NCBI RefSeq assembly: GCF_901447155.2 | Contig: NZ_LR588415.1 | Location: 168,885 to 232,884 of the forward strand | Reading direction: 5' to 3' | DNA from: Peptoniphilus catoniae | Lineage (GTDB): Bacteria > Bacillota > Clostridia > Tissierellales > Peptoniphilaceae | DNA: 64,000 nucleotides | In this document: piece after piece, positions 36,251 through 44,123 of the stretch | Numbering within the stretch: the first letter of the stretch is position 1 | Layout of the letters: each line of letters begins with the position of its first letter | The notes under the pieces: model-generated | Told to the model about the DNA's origin: nothing | The model's input: the letters and a program-made list of their open reading frames with translations, nothing else | The model's database searches: none | Position numbers and translations under genes: made by a program

Positions 36251-36296
36251 ATTAGTCAATATAGATAAACAAATTAGAATTTGTAGAGGTAATTAA

Positions 36297-36665
36297 ATGT
36301 TAATAAAGATAGCAATACTTAGGGGAATTATTCCTTTAATCATAATGACAATAATATCAATAATAATGAAATATCAAGGGATAGATCCTTTCCAGGTTAG
36401 AGGGACATTCATAGTTGGTATCATTATAGCTTCGGTAGCTGCAGCTTCTGTAATATATGAAATCGAAAATTGGTCATTGTTTAAGCAATCAGTCATACAC
36501 TTCTTAATTATGCTGGTAACAGTGTTGCCTTTATTATATATAAGTGGTTGGTATAAATTGAATAGTGTTTTAGACTATGTAAAAGTATTTGGAATATTTT
36601 TATTTGTAGGTATAGTTTTATGGACTATTTCATATTTTATTTTTGGGAAAACTTTAACTAAATAA
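36297..36665 (+). CDS. DUF3021-like four-helix membrane protein
   Basis: 122 aa with four hydrophobic helices (about residues 5-24, 36-56, 66-86, 98-118). It fits DUF3021 proteins, which usually pair with a LytTR regulator in small bicistrons. No LytTR gene is beside it here, so it may be an orphan. AGAGG precedes the ATG. Monocistronic: promoter at 36242, terminator at 36711. Confidence 0.6.
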   Translation: MLIKIAILRGIIPLIIMTIISIIMKYQGIDPFQVRGTFIVGIIIASVAAASVIYEIENWSLFKQSVIHFLIMLVTVLPLLYISGWYKLNSVLDYVKVFGIFLFVGIVLWTISYFIFGKTLTK

Positions 36666-36710
36666 ATCCCAGTTTGTAGAACTAACAATTTAATAAAAAT
36701 TACCACAGGA

Positions 36711-36740
36711 ACAGTAAATCAAAAAAGGTTTACTGTTTTT
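36711..36740 (+). terminator. Terminator before DUF3847 (repeat copy A)
   Basis: ACAGTAAA/TTTACTGT then TTTTC. This hairpin and about 16 flanking bases recur at 39923. Confidence 0.85.
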
Positions 36741-36775
36741 CTTTGCTCAAAATTAGAAAGAGAGGAAACGAGAAA

Positions 36776-37096
36776 ATGAAAAACATAGAAGAAAAAATCT
36801 TAATGGCAGATGAAGAAATCAGGCAGTTACAAAACAAAAGGAAAAAGCTCATCAGTCAGCAGAAACAGGAAGAAAGAAAAAAGAGAGATAAAAGGATATA
36901 TGAAAAAGGAGCAGTCTTTGAAAGCATATTTACAGAAAGTAAGAATTTAACCAAAGATGAATTTTATCAGCTAATCACATCTCTAATTCGTAAAGAAGAA
37001 GCTAATATCAAAATTAAAAAAATCATTGAAAGCAGAGAAGAAACGGAAAATCAAAACACCGAAACCCAAGAGGAAGAAACGGACATAGAGGAATAG
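36776..37096 (+). CDS. DUF3847 mobilization accessory protein (IME1)
   Basis: 106 aa. A coiled-coil start (EEIRQLQNKRKKLISQQKQEERKKRDKR) and GAVFESIF are typical of DUF3847, small proteins encoded just before MobA/MobL relaxases and likely MobC-like oriT accessory proteins. Start at the ATG 36776 (GAGAGG upstream) rather than the open frame at 36743. The oriT follows at once. Confidence 0.8.
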   Translation: MKNIEEKILMADEEIRQLQNKRKKLISQQKQEERKKRDKRIYEKGAVFESIFTESKNLTKDEFYQLITSLIRKEEANIKIKKIIESREETENQNTETQEEETDIEE

Positions 37097-37097
37097 T

Positions 37098-37142
37098 CCC
37101 TTGTTTACAAGGGCGCACATATACACCTTAACAGGTGCGTGC
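37098..37142 (-). other. MOBQ-type oriT of IME1 (minus orientation)
   Basis: Read on minus: an IR (GCAC..CACCT-GTTA-AGGTG..GTGC) leads into TGCGCCCT, followed by the hairpin CCCTTGT-AA-ACAAGGG. TGCGCCCT is the nic-site core of RSF1010-type MOBQ plasmids. Same layout as oriTs at 47983 and 60470 but in reverse orientation to the relaxase gene. Confidence 0.8.
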
Positions 37143-37250
37143 GTTCTCCGAAGGCTCTTAGCAGAGGGCATATCAGCTAACGCTGATACAGGGGGAGCTA
37201 CACTCCCCTACGGAAATAAATTTCCTACCCCTTGTGTACTTCCCAAAAGA

Positions 37251-37279
37251 AATCGGATAAAAAGCTATCCGATTTTTTT
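37251..37279 (+). terminator. Terminator before IME1 relaxase
   Basis: AATCGGATA/TATCCGATT (9 bp) followed by T7. Confidence 0.85.
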
Positions 37280-37339
37280 AGGAAGTTCTATCTATCTCCA
37301 CCATAACCATATCAGAAAATGGAAAGGAGGTTTTTTACT

Positions 37340-38800
37340 ATGGCGATATATCATCTTTGCATAAAGATTATTTCAAGAGGTAAAGGCAAAAGTGCAGTAG
37401 CAGCTTCCGCCTATCGAAGTGGCGAGAAGATAAAAAACGAATATGACGGTATAGTCCATGACTTTACAAGAAAAGGTGGAATAGCCCATACAGAAATTCT
37501 TTTACCACAAAATGCACCACAGGAATTTTCAGATAGAGGGACATTATGGAATAGTGTTGAAAAAATAGAAAAGAGTAAAAACTCACAACTTGCAAGAGAA
37601 ATTGAAGTAGCCTTACCCAAAGAATTAGACCGAGAGAAACAAATAAATCTTGTACGAGAATATGTAAAAGAAAATTTTGTAAAAGTAGGTATGTGTGCCG
37701 ATATTGCAATACATGATAAAAATGATGGAAACCCACATTGTCATATATTACTTACCATGCGACCACTAAACGAGGATACAACATGGGGAGCAAAATCAAA
37801 AAAGGAATATATCCTTGATGAAAACGGAGAAAAAGTAAAACTCAAAAATGGAAATTACAAAACACGAAAAATCAATACAACAGATTGGAATGAGCAAGAC
37901 AAAGCAGAAGAGTGGCGAAAAGCATGGGCAGATATCACAAACAAATATCTTGAAGAAAACAGCATACAGGAGAAAGTGGATCATCGCTCTTATCTAAGGC
38001 AAGGAATAGAACAAATACCGACCATTCATTTAGGAGTATCAGCAACACAAATGGAAAAGAAAGGCATATCCACAGACAGAGGATACATCAACAGAGAAAT
38101 CATACATCAAAACAAGATATTAAAAGAAATCTCAAGAAGAATAAAGGCATTGCTAAATTGGATAAGGGGAATTGGAAAAGAAGAAAATACAGAAAATGAA
38201 AATACAAAGTTCACCCTCCCACTCAAAGAAAATTTGCAGTCAATCTTTGAAAATCTTATCCGTGAAAATGCAGATAAGAATAATGCTGATTTAGAAAAAT
38301 ATATTGAGAGTTATCAGCTACTCAAAGATAAAAATATCACTTCATTATCCCAGCTAAAAGAAAGTATAGTTACCTTACGAGATAAGAATTACAAGACCAC
38401 AAGAGCCTTAAAAGATACCGAAAAGAAAGTTGATGATAAAACAAAACTCATAGACCAGTCAGAAAAATATTTGAAGCATAAGGACACCTACAAAGCCTAT
38501 ACCAAGACAAAGAAAAGCAAACAGGGGAATTTTTATAACGAGCATACGGCAGAAATTATTTTATTTGAAAGTGCTAAGAAATATTTGAAAGACCATTTAG
38601 GAGAAAGTAAAACCTTAGCCATCAGTAAATGGAAATCAGAACTTGCCACTTTGAAGAAAGAGAAAAAGAACCTATACAGTCAAATATTGGAGATACGAGA
38701 AGAAGTTGAACAGGCTGAAAAAGTTAAAACCTGTATAGAGCAAATAGAGGGACACGAAAAGCGACTATCACAGGTAAAGAGGAATGAGTTAGACCTATAA
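37340..38800 (+). CDS. MobA/MobL relaxase (IME1)
   Basis: Nicks oriT and leads the strand into a recipient. 486 aa from the ATG at 37340 (AAAGGAGG upstream). The N-terminal relaxase domain shows ISRGKGKSAVAASAYRSGEKI and the metal-binding histidines in GNPHCHILLTMRPL (residues 128-141). The C-terminal half is coiled coil. No primase domain. It needs a helper conjugation channel. Similar to, but more diverged from, the relaxases of IME2 and IME3. Confidence 0.92.
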   Translation: MAIYHLCIKIISRGKGKSAVAASAYRSGEKIKNEYDGIVHDFTRKGGIAHTEILLPQNAPQEFSDRGTLWNSVEKIEKSKNSQLAREIEVALPKELDREKQINLVREYVKENFVKVGMCADIAIHDKNDGNPHCHILLTMRPLNEDTTWGAKSKKEYILDENGEKVKLKNGNYKTRKINTTDWNEQDKAEEWRKAWADITNKYLEENSIQEKVDHRSYLRQGIEQIPTIHLGVSATQMEKKGISTDRGYINREIIHQNKILKEISRRIKALLNWIRGIGKEENTENENTKFTLPLKENLQSIFENLIRENADKNNADLEKYIESYQLLKDKNITSLSQLKESIVTLRDKNYKTTRALKDTEKKVDDKTKLIDQSEKYLKHKDTYKAYTKTKKSKQGNFYNEHTAEIILFESAKKYLKDHLGESKTLAISKWKSELATLKKEKKNLYSQILEIREEVEQAEKVKTCIEQIEGHEKRLSQVKRNELDL

Positions 38801-38815
38801 AACTAAGTGAAAAAA

Positions 38816-38824
38816 TGGTATAAT
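38816..38824 (+). promoter_or_regulatory. Extended -10 before the EamA transporter gene
   Basis: TGGTATAAT just after the relaxase stop; the transporter's AGGGGG site is 17 nt further on. Confidence 0.6.
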
Positions 38825-38854
38825 ATTAAAAAAGATAGAAAGGGGGCTTTGACA

Positions 38855-39859
38855 CTGAGTAAAAATAAAACAGCTACATTTTTTGCAATATTAGCAGCAG
38901 CATTATATGCAATCAATGTACCAATATCGAAAATATTATTAGCAAATGTGTCTCCGACAATGCTTGCCGGTTTTTTGTATTTAGGAGCAGGTGTTGGTAT
39001 TGGGATATTACTTGGAATAAAGAAAACTCAAAACAAATTGACTGACGAAAAATGGCTTAATATAAATGATTTACCTTATACAATTGCAATGGTTGTTCTT
39101 GATATAGCAGCACCGATATTTCTGATGTTTGGCATTGCCAATACAAATTCTGCTAATGTCTCGTTAATTAATAACTTTGAAATTGTTGCAACATCGGTCA
39201 TTGCCCTTTTGATTTTTAAGGAAAAAATTTCTAAAAGATTATGGATTGCTATTGTCCTTGTACTTTTATCAAGCGTCATTCTTAGCTTTGAGGGGATGGA
39301 AGCATTAGCACTGAATAAAGGTTCAATGTTTGTTTTATGTGCTTGTATTTGTTGGGGGATTGAGAATAATTGTACAAGAAGTATAAGTGATAAAAGTTCT
39401 GAGGAAATTGTGTTAATAAAAGGAATTTTCTCGGGTATTGGCAGTATTGTTATTGCTTTTATCATTGGAGAACATCTACCTGAAATACTATATATACTTG
39501 CGGTTATGTTACTTGGTTTTGTGGCATATGGTTTAAGTATAAATTTTTATATTATGGCACAAAAGAACTTGGGTGCAGCAAAAACAAGTGCATTTTATTC
39601 TATAGCACCATTTTTAGGAGTGGGATTTAGTTTTATCATTTTGGGTGAAAGACCAACAGTAAAATTTTATATCGCCCTCGGCATTATGATAATCAGCACA
39701 TTGATTATGATAAAAGATACGCTTGGTAACGAAAAAATATATAATGGATATGTCCATACCCACCAGCATAAGCACGGAAAAGTAGTACATTCGCATGAGC
39801 ATAGACATTTTATATTTAACCCTATGCATATACACAGTCATTCTCATGCAAACACATAA
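38855..39859 (+). CDS. EamA/DMT-family transporter with His-rich tail
   Basis: 334 aa, ten membrane helices in two EamA repeats (FFAILAAALYAINVPISKILL; ...NLGAAKTSAFYSIAPFLGVGFSFIILGE). The last 40 residues hold about 14 histidines (HTHQHKHGK, HSHEHRH, HIHSHSH), suggesting metal binding. The substrate is unknown, perhaps a metal or metabolite. The best ribosome site (AGGGGG, 38841-38846) points to a CTG start at 38855, 8 nt away; TTG at 38849 is only 2 nt away. Cargo gene of IME1. Confidence 0.8.
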   Translation: MSKNKTATFFAILAAALYAINVPISKILLANVSPTMLAGFLYLGAGVGIGILLGIKKTQNKLTDEKWLNINDLPYTIAMVVLDIAAPIFLMFGIANTNSANVSLINNFEIVATSVIALLIFKEKISKRLWIAIVLVLLSSVILSFEGMEALALNKGSMFVLCACICWGIENNCTRSISDKSSEEIVLIKGIFSGIGSIVIAFIIGEHLPEILYILAVMLLGFVAYGLSINFYIMAQKNLGAAKTSAFYSIAPFLGVGFSFIILGERPTVKFYIALGIMIISTLIMIKDTLGNEKIYNGYVHTHQHKHGKVVHSHEHRHFIFNPMHIHSHSHANT

Positions 39860-39922
39860 ATGATTGGAAAATGGCTTAACTTATATAACCGTTAAGAAAT
39901 AAGCATAATACAACAAAGAGAA

Positions 39923-39953
39923 ACAGTGAATCAAAAAAGGTTTACTGTTTTTC
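39923..39953 (+). terminator. Terminator after EamA gene (repeat copy B)
   Basis: ACAGTGAA/TTTACTGT then TTTTTC. About 42 bp match 36711-36752 with only two differences. Confidence 0.85.
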
Positions 39954-40010
39954 TTTGCTTAAAAGTTAATACGGCTTACAGAAAGAGCGTCCATAAATAT
40001 AAAAAGGTAC

Positions 40011-40016
40011 TTGACA
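40011..40016 (+). promoter_or_regulatory. IME1 right-end outward -35 (half of circle promoter)
   Basis: TTGACA, 14 nt before the IME1 right boundary. In the circle it pairs with CATAAT at the left end, with a 17-bp spacer. IME2 has TTGACA in the matching place (52434). Confidence 0.8.
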
Positions 40017-40026
40017 AAACGCTTCC

Positions 40027-40030
40027 TGGG
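40027..40030. repeat. IME1 right attachment core TGGG
   Basis: Second copy of the TGGG direct repeat flanking IME1. Confidence 0.85.
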
Positions 40031-40681
40031 GAGAAAGCAAGGATATTGCTCCATATATTGACCCTAAGTTTGAAAACAATGTACTAATAACTAATACCGA
40101 AAGACTAACAATGAACTCAAGACCTAAAAACCCTAAATATGCTAGAAATAAAAATGTATTAGTAATAGGTGGTTCTGGATCAGGTAAGACTAGATTTTAT
40201 GTAAAGCCAAATCTAATGCAAATGCATTCTTCTTATGTAGTAACAGACCCTAAAGGCACACTTGTGTTAGAGTGTGGAAAAATGCTTTATGAAAATGGAT
40301 ATGACATAAAGATTTTAAATACAATAAACTTTAAAAAATCTATGAAATACAATCCATTTGCTTATCTTCGATCAGAAAAAGATATTTTAAAGCTTGTCCA
40401 AACTATAATTGCCAACACCAAGGGAGATGGAGAAAAGGCAGGAGAAGATTTCTGGGTAAAGGCTGAGAAGTTATATTACACCGCCCTTATCGGTTATATC
40501 TATTATGAAGCACCAGAAGAAGAAAAGAACTTTAAGACGCTTTTAGATATGATTGACGCAAGTGAAGTCAGAGAAGATGACGAAACCTATATGAACCCAA
40601 TTGATAGGCTATTTGAAGCTCTTGAAAAGAAAGACCCAAGCCATTTTGCAGTTAAGCAATATAAGAAATATAAGCTTGCAG

Positions 40682-40686
40682 CAGGA
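40682..40686. repeat. IME2 left attachment core CAGGA
   Basis: Direct repeat CAGGA (copy at 52448). GGA is a virD4 glycine codon on both sides. Confidence 0.85.
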
Positions 40687-40690
40687 GTAA

Positions 40691-40696
40691 TAGAAT
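40691..40696 (+). promoter_or_regulatory. IME2 left-end -10 (half of circle promoter)
   Basis: TAGAAT, 4 nt inside IME2. In the circle, TTGACA from 52434-52439 lies exactly 17 bp upstream. In the integrated state that position reads ATATAA. A hairpin-rich leader (TCACT-GTTTT-AGTGA and CTTAATT/AATTAAG) lies between it and the recombinase. Confidence 0.75.
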
Positions 40697-40782
40697 TAAG
40701 GAGAACACTTAATCACTGTTTTAGTGAAACATGTACTTCTTAATTCTTTTTTATTTAAGAAATTAAGAGAAAGGAGGAAAAA

Positions 40783-42636
40783 GTGAGAAGTTTTGAAAAG
40801 ATAACAGCACTCTATGAGAGATTAAGTCGAGATGATGAACTTGAAGGAGAAAGTAACTCAATCGTTAATCAAAAGAAAATCCTTGAAGAATATGCAAGTA
40901 AGAATAATTTAACCAACATCATCCATTTTACAGATGACGGAATAAGCGGGACACAGTTTGATAGACCAGCCTTTATGGAAATGATGAATGGAGTAAATAC
41001 TGGAAATATCGGTTGTATCATCGTAAAGGATATGAGTAGACTCGGCAGAGATTATCTCAAAGTCGGTCAATGTATGGAGATATTAAGACAAAAGGGCGTA
41101 AGACTGATTGCTATCAATGACAATGTAGACAGCTTTTACAGAGAAGATGATTTTACCCCTTTTAGAAATATTATGAATGAATGGTATGCAAGAGATACTT
41201 CAAGAAAAATACAATCTACATTTAGATCAAAAGGAGAAAGCGGAAAGCATACGGCAAGCACTCCACCTTATGGCTACATCAAAGATGAAAAAGACAAAGA
41301 TAAGTGGATTGTAGATGAAAAGGCAGCCGAGATAGTAAGACGAATATTTAATCTTACAATGGACGGAGCAGGACCATACAAAATAGCAAAGATACTGGAA
41401 GCAGATAAGATAGATATACCCGCTTATCATCAGCAAAAAATGGGATATGGATTACATCAAAGCAAAAACTTTGAATATCCTTATCGTTGGTGTAGTTCCA
41501 CAATTGCCAGTATCTTAAAGAAAAAAGAATACTTAGGGCATACAGTTAACTTTAAAACAAGAAAACATTTCAAGGATAAGAAAAGTAAATATGTATCCGA
41601 AGATAAATGGCTCATCTTTGAAAATACTCACGAAGCAATCATAGACCAAGAAACCTTTGATAATGTGCAAAGGATAAGAGGAAATGTAAAAAGGTATCCT
41701 GATGGTTGGGGCGAATATCACCCACTAACAGGACTGATGTATTGTGCAGATTGTGGAAGCAAGATGTATGTTCATAGGACAAATAACTATAAGAATATTC
41801 CTTATTATGTTTGCAGTAATTATAAGAAAGTGCCTTGCGGAACGCTATGTCCATCAGCTCACAGGATAAAAGCAGAAGTAGTCTTAAACCTTATCCAAGA
41901 AACATTAAAAGATATAAAAAATTATCTTGATGAAGATAATGAAGCCTTTCTCCATTCCATTCAAAACGAAATGGAAGAAACCGAGAAAATGGAAATGGAA
42001 AAGAAAAAGACAAGGCTCACAGATAGTAAAAACAGACTTCAGGAACTGGAACGCTTAATGTGTCGAATATACGAAGATATGATATTGGAGAAGATACCGA
42101 ACACCCGATATGAAATCTTAAACAATCAGTATGAAACAGAGCAAAGGGGACTTAGCAAAGAAATCGATGGGTTGGAAAAAGCCATCAAGCGATACGAAAA
42201 AGAAACCGATAGAGCCAAGAAGTTTATCCGGTTGATTGAACGCTATGATAACTTTGACGAACTGACACCGACCATCATTAACGAGTTTGTAGAAAAAATC
42301 TTAGTCCACGAACGAGATCGAAAGGGCAGTCAAACCGCCAATCAGAAAGTCGAAATCTACTTCAACTTTATCGGGAATTATGAACCGCCGAAAGAAGAAT
42401 TATCCGAAGAAGAAATGCAGAAATTAACAGAGGAGGAAGAAAAAGAACGAGCAAGAAAAGACCGACTTCATCAAAACTACCTCAAGCGTAAAGCAAACGG
42501 CAAGCAAAAAGAATATGAGGAAAGATATAAGGCAAGGAGAGAGGAGAAAAAAACAGGAGAAGCTAAAGGTTTTGAAAAGACTATGAAAAAGCATAAAATA
42601 ACAAGATTAAAATCAATTGACAATTTGTCAGTTTAG
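40783..42636 (+). CDS. Large serine recombinase of IME2 (TnpX-like)
   Basis: 617 aa. Catalytic Ser in YERLSRDDE, FTDDGISGTQFDRPAF, arginines in KDMSRLGRDYLKVGQ; recombinase domain (PPYGYIKDEKDKDKWIVDEKAAEIV); zinc ribbon (CADCGSKMYV...YVCSNYKK); coiled coil and DUF4368-type end (FIRLIERYDNFDELTPTIINEFVEKI). GTG start with AAAGGAGG. It is clearly related to the IME1 enzyme but diverged throughout, in line with different cores (CAGGA against TGGG). Its last codons overlap the tetR operator. Confidence 0.94.
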   Translation: MRSFEKITALYERLSRDDELEGESNSIVNQKKILEEYASKNNLTNIIHFTDDGISGTQFDRPAFMEMMNGVNTGNIGCIIVKDMSRLGRDYLKVGQCMEILRQKGVRLIAINDNVDSFYREDDFTPFRNIMNEWYARDTSRKIQSTFRSKGESGKHTASTPPYGYIKDEKDKDKWIVDEKAAEIVRRIFNLTMDGAGPYKIAKILEADKIDIPAYHQQKMGYGLHQSKNFEYPYRWCSSTIASILKKKEYLGHTVNFKTRKHFKDKKSKYVSEDKWLIFENTHEAIIDQETFDNVQRIRGNVKRYPDGWGEYHPLTGLMYCADCGSKMYVHRTNNYKNIPYYVCSNYKKVPCGTLCPSAHRIKAEVVLNLIQETLKDIKNYLDEDNEAFLHSIQNEMEETEKMEMEKKKTRLTDSKNRLQELERLMCRIYEDMILEKIPNTRYEILNNQYETEQRGLSKEIDGLEKAIKRYEKETDRAKKFIRLIERYDNFDELTPTIINEFVEKILVHERDRKGSQTANQKVEIYFNFIGNYEPPKEELSEEEMQKLTEEEEKERARKDRLHQNYLKRKANGKQKEYEERYKARREEKKTGEAKGFEKTMKKHKITRLKSIDNLSV

Positions 42637-42645
42637 ATGTATTAT
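42617..42645 (+). promoter_or_regulatory. tetR promoter with operator TGACAATTTGTCA
   Basis: TTGACA, 17 bp, TATTAT. The near-palindrome TGACAATTTGTCA (42618-42630) overlaps the -35; its exact reverse complement occurs at 43367, before the ABC operon. Confidence 0.8.
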
Positions 42646-42666
42646 ATAAATAATAGGAGGTATAAA

Positions 42667-43284
42667 ATGAGAGATGTAAAAGAACCTGAAATACGACGTG
42701 CAGAGATTATGGATGCTGCAATGATACTCTTTATGGAGAAAGGATATACTAATACAACAACTCAGGATATAGTTGATAAAGTAAATATATCAAGAGGGTT
42801 GTTATATTATCACTTTAAGAATAAAGAGGATATCTTATATTGTCTTGTAGAACAATATTCAGATAGACTACTGAAAGATATTTATATTATTGCTTATGAT
42901 GAAGATAAAACTGCCATAGAAAAAATCAGATCTTTTATAGATGTCACAATTATATCTTCAGAAAATATTTCAGCAGAGGGTACAGTGCTACAAAAAACAA
43001 TTGACCTTAAAGAAAATCAATATATGATAGATAAGTTATCCCATAAGCTTGTTGAAAAACTGACAATATATTTTGAAAAGATTATAAATCAAGGAATAAT
43101 GGAAAGAGTTTTTTCTGTAAAATATCCATTAGAAACAGCAGAGTTGCTTATGACAGCTTATGTTTTTGTTTCAAATAACATAAGTATAAGATATTTAAAG
43201 GAAGAACCTGTTGATAACTACTTAAATGCATTTAAGATAATGCTTGAACAAAGCTTAAATACGAAAAAGCTCTTTAGTAATTAA
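42667..43284 (+). CDS. TetR-family repressor
   Basis: 205 aa. N-terminal HTH (RRAEIMDAAMILFMEKGYTNTTTQDIVDKVNISRGLLYYHFKNKEDIL) is typical; the C-terminal ligand domain is diverged. Start at ATG 42667 with TAGGAGG, not the open frame from 42637. Likely binds the 13-bp operator found before its own gene and before the ABC transporter genes, so it should repress both until an inducer appears. Confidence 0.9.
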   Translation: MRDVKEPEIRRAEIMDAAMILFMEKGYTNTTTQDIVDKVNISRGLLYYHFKNKEDILYCLVEQYSDRLLKDIYIIAYDEDKTAIEKIRSFIDVTIISSENISAEGTVLQKTIDLKENQYMIDKLSHKLVEKLTIYFEKIINQGIMERVFSVKYPLETAELLMTAYVFVSNNISIRYLKEEPVDNYLNAFKIMLEQSLNTKKLFSN

Positions 43285-43318
43285 AAAAGAATAGAATGTT
43301 TGCAAGGAGAATAATTTG

Positions 43319-43351
43319 CCGATAGCTACTGATACACAAGTTATCGGTTTT
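43319..43351 (+). terminator. Terminator after tetR
   Basis: CCGATA/TATCGG (with further G-C pairing inside) followed by TTTTATTT. Confidence 0.7.
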
Positions 43352-43366
43352 ATTTCAAGGAATAAC

Positions 43367-43379
43367 TGACAAATTGTCA
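43367..43379. promoter_or_regulatory. Second TetR operator, before the ABC genes
   Basis: TGACAAATTGTCA, reverse complement of the tetR operator at 42618; 15 nt before the ATPase ATG. Confidence 0.75.
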
Positions 43380-43394
43380 ATGGAGGTGGAAATT

Positions 43395-44123
43395 ATGTTA
43401 GAGATAAAGAATTTTAGTAAATTCTATGGGAACAAAAAGGCTGTTGAAAACTTATCCATTTCAGTACAGCCTGGAGATATTTATGGATTCATTGGTGCAA
43501 ATGGAGCCGGAAAAACTACAACGATAAAAGCGGTAGTTGGAATTCATGATTTTGAGAATGGAAGTATAACGATTGACGGGCATTCTATTAAAGAAGAGCC
43601 TGTTATTTGTAAGAAAATAATGGCATACATTCCGGATAATCCGGATTTATATGAACATCTGACAGGATTTCAGTACATCAATTTTATTGCTGATTTATTT
43701 GAAGTTTCTACTGAAATACGCAGAGAAAGAATTCAGAGATACGGCGATTTATTTGAAATGACGAAACATCTTTCGGGAATGATATCTTCGTATTCACATG
43801 GCATGAAGCAAAGAACGGCGATTATTTCTGCACTGGTGCATTCTCCAAAGTTACTAATTTTAGATGAACCTTTTGTTGGACTTGATCCGAAAGCAACTTT
43901 TCTACTAAAGAAAATAATGCACGAATGCGTATCAGATGGAGGAGCTATTTTCTTTTCAACACATGTATTGGATGTTGCAGAAAAATTATGTAATAAAATT
44001 GCAATTATAAAAAATGGAAAGTTAATTGCGAGCGGAAATACAGAAGAAGTCAAAGGCAATAAATCTTTGGAAACTTTTTTCATGGAGGTGCAGGATAATG
44101 AGCAAAATTTGGATACTAATTAG
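43395..44123 (+). CDS. ABC exporter ATPase (IME2)
   Basis: 242 aa. Walker A GANGAGKTT (residue 37 area), signature YSHGMKQR (a variant of LSGGQ common in ABC-2 exporters), Walker B LLILDEPFVGLDP, then THVLDVAE. Start at ATG 43395 with GGAGGTGG. It pairs with the large permease that overlaps its 3' end by 26 nt. Substrate unknown; drugs or peptides are plausible because a TetR repressor controls the pair. Confidence 0.9.
   Translation: MLEIKNFSKFYGNKKAVENLSISVQPGDIYGFIGANGAGKTTTIKAVVGIHDFENGSITIDGHSIKEEPVICKKIMAYIPDNPDLYEHLTGFQYINFIADLFEVSTEIRRERIQRYGDLFEMTKHLSGMISSYSHGMKQRTAIISALVHSPKLLILDEPFVGLDPKATFLLKKIMHECVSDGGAIFFSTHVLDVAEKLCNKIAIIKNGKLIASGNTEEVKGNKSLETFFMEVQDNEQNLDTN

Larger units (their letters stand above)
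34037..40030 (+). mobile_element. IME1, 5,994-bp mobilizable serine-recombinase element
   Basis: Complete element inside virD4. Gene order: large serine recombinase, TnpW-like, DUF3021, DUF3847, oriT, MobA/L relaxase, EamA-type transporter. Bounds follow from exact frame restoration of virD4 across the TGGG repeats. The recombinase-plus-TnpW-plus-mob content resembles Tn4451/Tn4453. The right end carries TTGACA at 40011 and the left end CATAAT at 34040. Confidence 0.9.
40027..40686 (+). pseudogene. virD4: virD4/traG, part 2 of 3 (between IME1 and IME2)
   Basis: 220 codons that continue part 1 in frame from TGG at 40027. It holds the ATPase P-loop VIGGSGSGKTRFYVKPN and TDPKGTL. It ends KYKLAAG at the IME2 junction, after which the frame enters IME2 and stops at 40743. 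The longest ATG-initiated stretch starts at 40111, which would lack the N terminus and membrane anchor. Part 3 begins with the same codon GGA at 52450. Confidence 0.92.

Noticed and set aside
34033-40030. Tn4451-style GA crossover dinucleotide for IME1
   Set aside because: The TGGG repeat contains no GA; GG is the only dinucleotide shared with the IME2 core apart from overlap, so GG is favoured.
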